Shown: one piece after another, positions 5,519-7,837 of the stretch
Layout of the letters: each line of letters opens with the position of its first letter
Position numbering within the stretch: position 1 is the stretch's first letter
The notes under the pieces: model-generated
Database searches by the model: none
Seen by the model: the letters and a program-made list of their open reading frames with translations, nothing else
What the model was told of the DNA's origin: nothing
Assembly (NCBI GenBank): GCA_030650265.1
Contig: JAUSEJ010000281.1
Location: 1 to 7,837, forward strand
Reading direction: 5' to 3'
Origin: Dehalococcoidia bacterium
Lineage (GTDB): Bacteria; Chloroflexota; Dehalococcoidia; JACPQF01
DNA: 7,837 nucleotides
Made by a program: the position numbers and the translations under genes

Positions 5519-6919
5519 ATGAGTCGTGTTGACGAGCTACAGAGAGTGTATCCGAATGTCCCCCGGGACATTATTATAGCCCGGGATATACACAGGCATG
5601 GTATTAGGCCTACTGAGGTACTTGACAGGATATGTGGCTACGGCCGAGGCGGCATCGGCGGTCTGTATCAGAGCCGTGACGTTGGCGTGACCCTCCAGGA
5701 CCTGGCGAAAAAGAACCCCGGCTCAGCAAAGTCGGGTTTGGTCCTGGCCACCCCTCTACCGTATTTCAAGAGCGGCCTTAGCGGCCGGATTATCAGAAAC
5801 CAGATGAGTTCGTATGAGTTTGGCGAAGTAGGTCCTGGCCAATACGCCCTGTACGAGGGGGAAGAGAAAGTTGAAGACATCTACTTCCCGACGGCCGAGA
5901 ATTGGTCAAAAGACCTCGAAAAGGAACCGAGGACCAGCCGGGGCACGCCGGTGACAAGCCTCGTCAACATCAGGCGCCGATGTTTCAACGTTATTCCGGT
6001 GCGGCACTGCGAGTATTTCAACACCGGAGACCAGTGCAAGTTTTGTAACCTCAACGCAACCTACGAAGACGCTGCCAAAGCGGGCGGGTTTCAGCACAAT
6101 GCCACGATCAATCTGGAGGACACGATCGAGGCCTACAGGATCATCACGTCAATGATGCCGCCACTAGTCGAGGGCCGTCTGGTCATGGGTGGCTTTGCCG
6201 ACAGTGACCTGGAAGCCAGGATACATTTGAAGTTTATCGAAGAACTGGCGCGGGCAACTACTTACCTGCCCAACAATAGTATAAGCACCCAGCCAATGTC
6301 GAGGCCGATGATGCAAAGGCTCAAGGACGCCGGGATAAGTTCTATCAGTATGAACATCGAGGTGTGGGACCGTCAACTGTTTGAAGAGGTTTGTCCCGGC
6401 AAGGCTCTGAATAGAGGATATGACCGCTATCTCGAGGCCTTTCACAACGCAGTAGACATTTTTGGCTGGGGTTCGGTGGGAACCAATCAACCCGGTGGCG
6501 TCACCTTGATGCCCGAGAACGGGCATCTGACATGGCAAGAAGCGCGCGATTCCCAAATCGAGGGGATTCGCTGGCAGATCAAGAACGGCGTCTTTCCCAT
6601 GCTCGAAACCCTGGTGTTGGGCGTGGGCTCGATATACGGTGATGATCCTGCCAATCAGGCGAAGCTTCCGCCTACGGACTACTATCTGGACATAGCCATA
6701 GCCCATCACGAGGCGTGCAAAGAATTCGACATGTATCAGAGAATGAACAGGCTGCTATACTGTCCATTGGACTGCCCGCCTTTCGCCTATTGTGGACAGC
6801 TTGGTATGGTTGAGGAAGCAGGAGATGTTGGCAAGTGGGCTGCGACATGCGTCCCCGATGATGCAAATTGGATCGCGCGCTTCATGGAGTCATTTGAGGC
6901 GTCGACAAAAGCGCCCTAG
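5519..6919 (+). CDS. Radical SAM-like protein, paralog B, with C-x8-C-x2-C motif
   Basis: The second tandem copy is also 466 residues and about 66% identical to paralog A by hand alignment, with one 3-residue insertion near 44-46 and a 1-residue deletion near 378. GGGAGGTG (5506-5513) places the start at ATG 5519; this restores the MSRVDELQ beginning shared with paralog A, so an upstream TTG at 5504 is rejected. The cluster motif is CEYFNTGDQCKFC (C164, C173, C176), with conserved C155 eight residues earlier. MGGFADSD (223-230) and MNIEVWD (278-284, E281) repeat the SAM-site features. C-terminal C400, C415, C419 and C444 match those of paralog A, and B has an additional C425. Residues around the cluster and at 270-330 are nearly invariant between copies, while the N-terminal 100 residues differ more, which suggests retained chemistry with altered substrate or partner. 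Homodimer versus A-B heterodimer cannot be told. The 53-nt gap after A holds no visible terminator. Confidence 0.85.
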   Translation: MSRVDELQRVYPNVPRDIIIARDIHRHGIRPTEVLDRICGYGRGGIGGLYQSRDVGVTLQDLAKKNPGSAKSGLVLATPLPYFKSGLSGRIIRNQMSSYEFGEVGPGQYALYEGEEKVEDIYFPTAENWSKDLEKEPRTSRGTPVTSLVNIRRRCFNVIPVRHCEYFNTGDQCKFCNLNATYEDAAKAGGFQHNATINLEDTIEAYRIITSMMPPLVEGRLVMGGFADSDLEARIHLKFIEELARATTYLPNNSISTQPMSRPMMQRLKDAGISSISMNIEVWDRQLFEEVCPGKALNRGYDRYLEAFHNAVDIFGWGSVGTNQPGGVTLMPENGHLTWQEARDSQIEGIRWQIKNGVFPMLETLVLGVGSIYGDDPANQAKLPPTDYYLDIAIAHHEACKEFDMYQRMNRLLYCPLDCPPFAYCGQLGMVEEAGDVGKWAATCVPDDANWIARFMESFEASTKAP

Positions 6920-6991
6920 GGTCCAGTATTAAACCTGCCTTGCGAATCATGGCCAGTGTACCTGCACACACCTTGATAGCAACTGGGCTTC

Positions 6992-6997
6992 TACAAT
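6992..6997 (+). promoter_or_regulatory. Possible -10 element for the PP2C phosphatase gene
   Basis: TACAAT at 6992-6997 is a good -10 hexamer in the 81-bp gap after paralog B. TTGATA at 6973-6978 is -35-like but leaves only 13 bp of spacer, so no full promoter is convincing. If real, transcription would start near 7004, downstream of the ATG at 7001, and would favour the TTG start at 7043. No intrinsic terminator is visible in this gap; only a 4-bp stem (6956-6969) is present. Confidence 0.25.
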
Positions 6998-7000
6998 GAC

Positions 7001-7837
7001 ATGATGGCAGGGTCCAGGTCAGAAGAGGTAGCGAGGGCTCTATTGGCGAGAACAATTGCCATTGCAGGGTCGAGGGTCGACACCGGCTTGCAGCGAGACC
7101 ACAACGAAGATAATCTGGGTTGCCGCCAGTCGACAAACGATGACGAGGCGCTTGCCCGGGGAGACCTCTTCGTCGTCGCTGACGGGATGGGTGGCCATGC
7201 CGCCGGCGAGGTTGCCTCGGAGATCGCCGTCGATACGATCATCGCTTCGTACTACGCCAGCGTGTTAGACGGCGTCGCGACCATGCTGACGAATTCCATC
7301 AAACTGGCCAATCAACTCATCTACGATCGAGCCGCCGGGAATGACGCTCTCAGGGGCATGGGCACTACTTGCGTTTGCTGCGTCATTCACGGTGACACGC
7401 TTTATACCGCCCATGTCGGCGATAGCAGGGTTTACCTGTGTAGGGACGGGGGTCTGACAAGGATCACTACGGATCATAGCTGGGTCGAGGAGCAGGTGAA
7501 GCAGGGTATCCTCAGCGCGGAGGAGACCAGAATTCATCCAATGAGAAACGTCATTACACGAGCCCTCGGCAGCGCCCAAGATGTCGAAGTTGACCTCTCC
7601 GTGCGAGATGTCCAGGAGGACGACATTCTGCTCATGTGCTCGGACGGGCTGACGACGGCGGTGACGGACGAGGCAATTGCGACAGTCCTTGCCACGATTG
7701 TCGGGCCCCAGGCCATCGTTGACGCCTTGGTGGACCTGGCAAATAGTGCTGGCGGTCCCGACAACATCGGCATCATAGCCGTTTGCCTCGAGAAGGTAGT
7801 TTCTATAACTGGCGATGATGGAGGCGAGTCTCCCACA
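7001..7837 (+). CDS. PP2C-family Ser/Thr protein phosphatase (PrpC/Stp-like), C-terminus beyond window
   Basis: The frame is open from ATG 7001 (in-frame stop at 6977-6979) for 279 codons to the window end. PP2C (PPM) motifs appear in order: LQRDHNEDN (30-38), VVADGMGGHAAGE (58-70), RGMGTTCVC (118-126), AHVGDSRVYL (137-146), TDHSWVEEQ (157-165), MRNVITRALG (181-190), LMCSDGLT (211-218) and GGPDNIGII (251-259). The metal-binding acids D61, D215 and D254 are present, so it should be an active Mn/Mg-dependent phosphatase, typically opposing PknB-like kinases in the cytosol. The catalytic domain seems complete by about residue 265 and then enters a Gly/Asp-rich stretch (GDDGGESPT), so the full protein is longer than a minimal PrpC. 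The start is uncertain: ATG 7001 lacks a ribosome site, while TTG 7043 has GAGGG 5 nt upstream and would give a family-like N-terminus MARTIAIAGSRVDTG. A link to the upstream operon is doubtful. Confidence 0.93.
   Translation, partial: MMAGSRSEEVARALLARTIAIAGSRVDTGLQRDHNEDNLGCRQSTNDDEALARGDLFVVADGMGGHAAGEVASEIAVDTIIASYYASVLDGVATMLTNSIKLANQLIYDRAAGNDALRGMGTTCVCCVIHGDTLYTAHVGDSRVYLCRDGGLTRITTDHSWVEEQVKQGILSAEETRIHPMRNVITRALGSAQDVEVDLSVRDVQEDDILLMCSDGLTTAVTDEAIATVLATIVGPQAIVDALVDLANSAGGPDNIGIIAVCLEKVVSITGDDGGESPT

Noticed and set aside
4065..6919. Assembly duplication or very recent gene duplication
   Set aside because: The copies differ at about a third of residues, with indels and different synonymous codons, so they are distinct, diverged genes.

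Overview
The window is a moderately GC-rich bacterial chromosome segment (roughly 55-58% G+C by eye) with six protein genes, two of them cut by the window edges. No rRNA, tRNA, insertion sequence or CRISPR array was seen. Strong GGAGG-type ribosome sites, one likely TTG start, a lipoprotein-type oligopeptide-binding protein and a PrpC/Stp-type phosphatase suggest a free-living bacterium. An environmental Chloroflexota-like (Dehalococcoidia/SAR202) or similar uncultured lineage would fit the gene mix. That placement is a low-confidence impression, because no marker gene is present.

Layout: (1) 1-358, minus strand: the N-terminal part of a metallo-beta-lactamase-fold hydrolase with an intact HxHxDH motif. 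(2) 359-659: a divergent intergenic region. A minus-strand promoter (perfect TATAAT) faces left, an extended -10 promoter faces right, and three perfect or near-perfect 15-bp tandem repeats lie in the hydrolase leader. (3) 660-2222, plus: a complete class I adenylate-forming acyl-CoA synthetase, followed by a 13-bp perfect hairpin. (4) 2419-4038, plus: a family 5 (peptide/nickel-type) extracellular solute-binding lipoprotein, probably with a TTG start. (5) 4065-5465 and 5519-6919, plus: two tandem paralogous radical-SAM-like proteins of exactly 466 residues each, about two-thirds identical by hand alignment. (6) 7001-7837, plus: a PP2C-family protein phosphatase whose catalytic domain is complete but whose C-terminus runs off the window.

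How they may work together: the binding protein and the two radical SAM genes are closely spaced (26 and 53 nt gaps, each with a strong ribosome site) and look co-transcribed. The acyl-CoA synthetase just upstream is separated by a hairpin but points the same way, and the MBL hydrolase diverges from the same control region. A plausible but unproven reading is a small-molecule uptake and modification module: capture by the lipoprotein, CoA activation by the synthetase, radical chemistry by the two paralogs, and hydrolysis by the MBL enzyme. The phosphatase is probably a separate transcription unit.

The main novelty candidate is the radical SAM pair. The likely cluster motif is C-x8-C-x2-C rather than CX3CX2C. 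A further conserved Cys lies eight residues upstream, and conserved C-terminal cysteines are compatible with an auxiliary cluster. I do not recognise a characterised family with this combination, and no substrate can be assigned from sequence alone.
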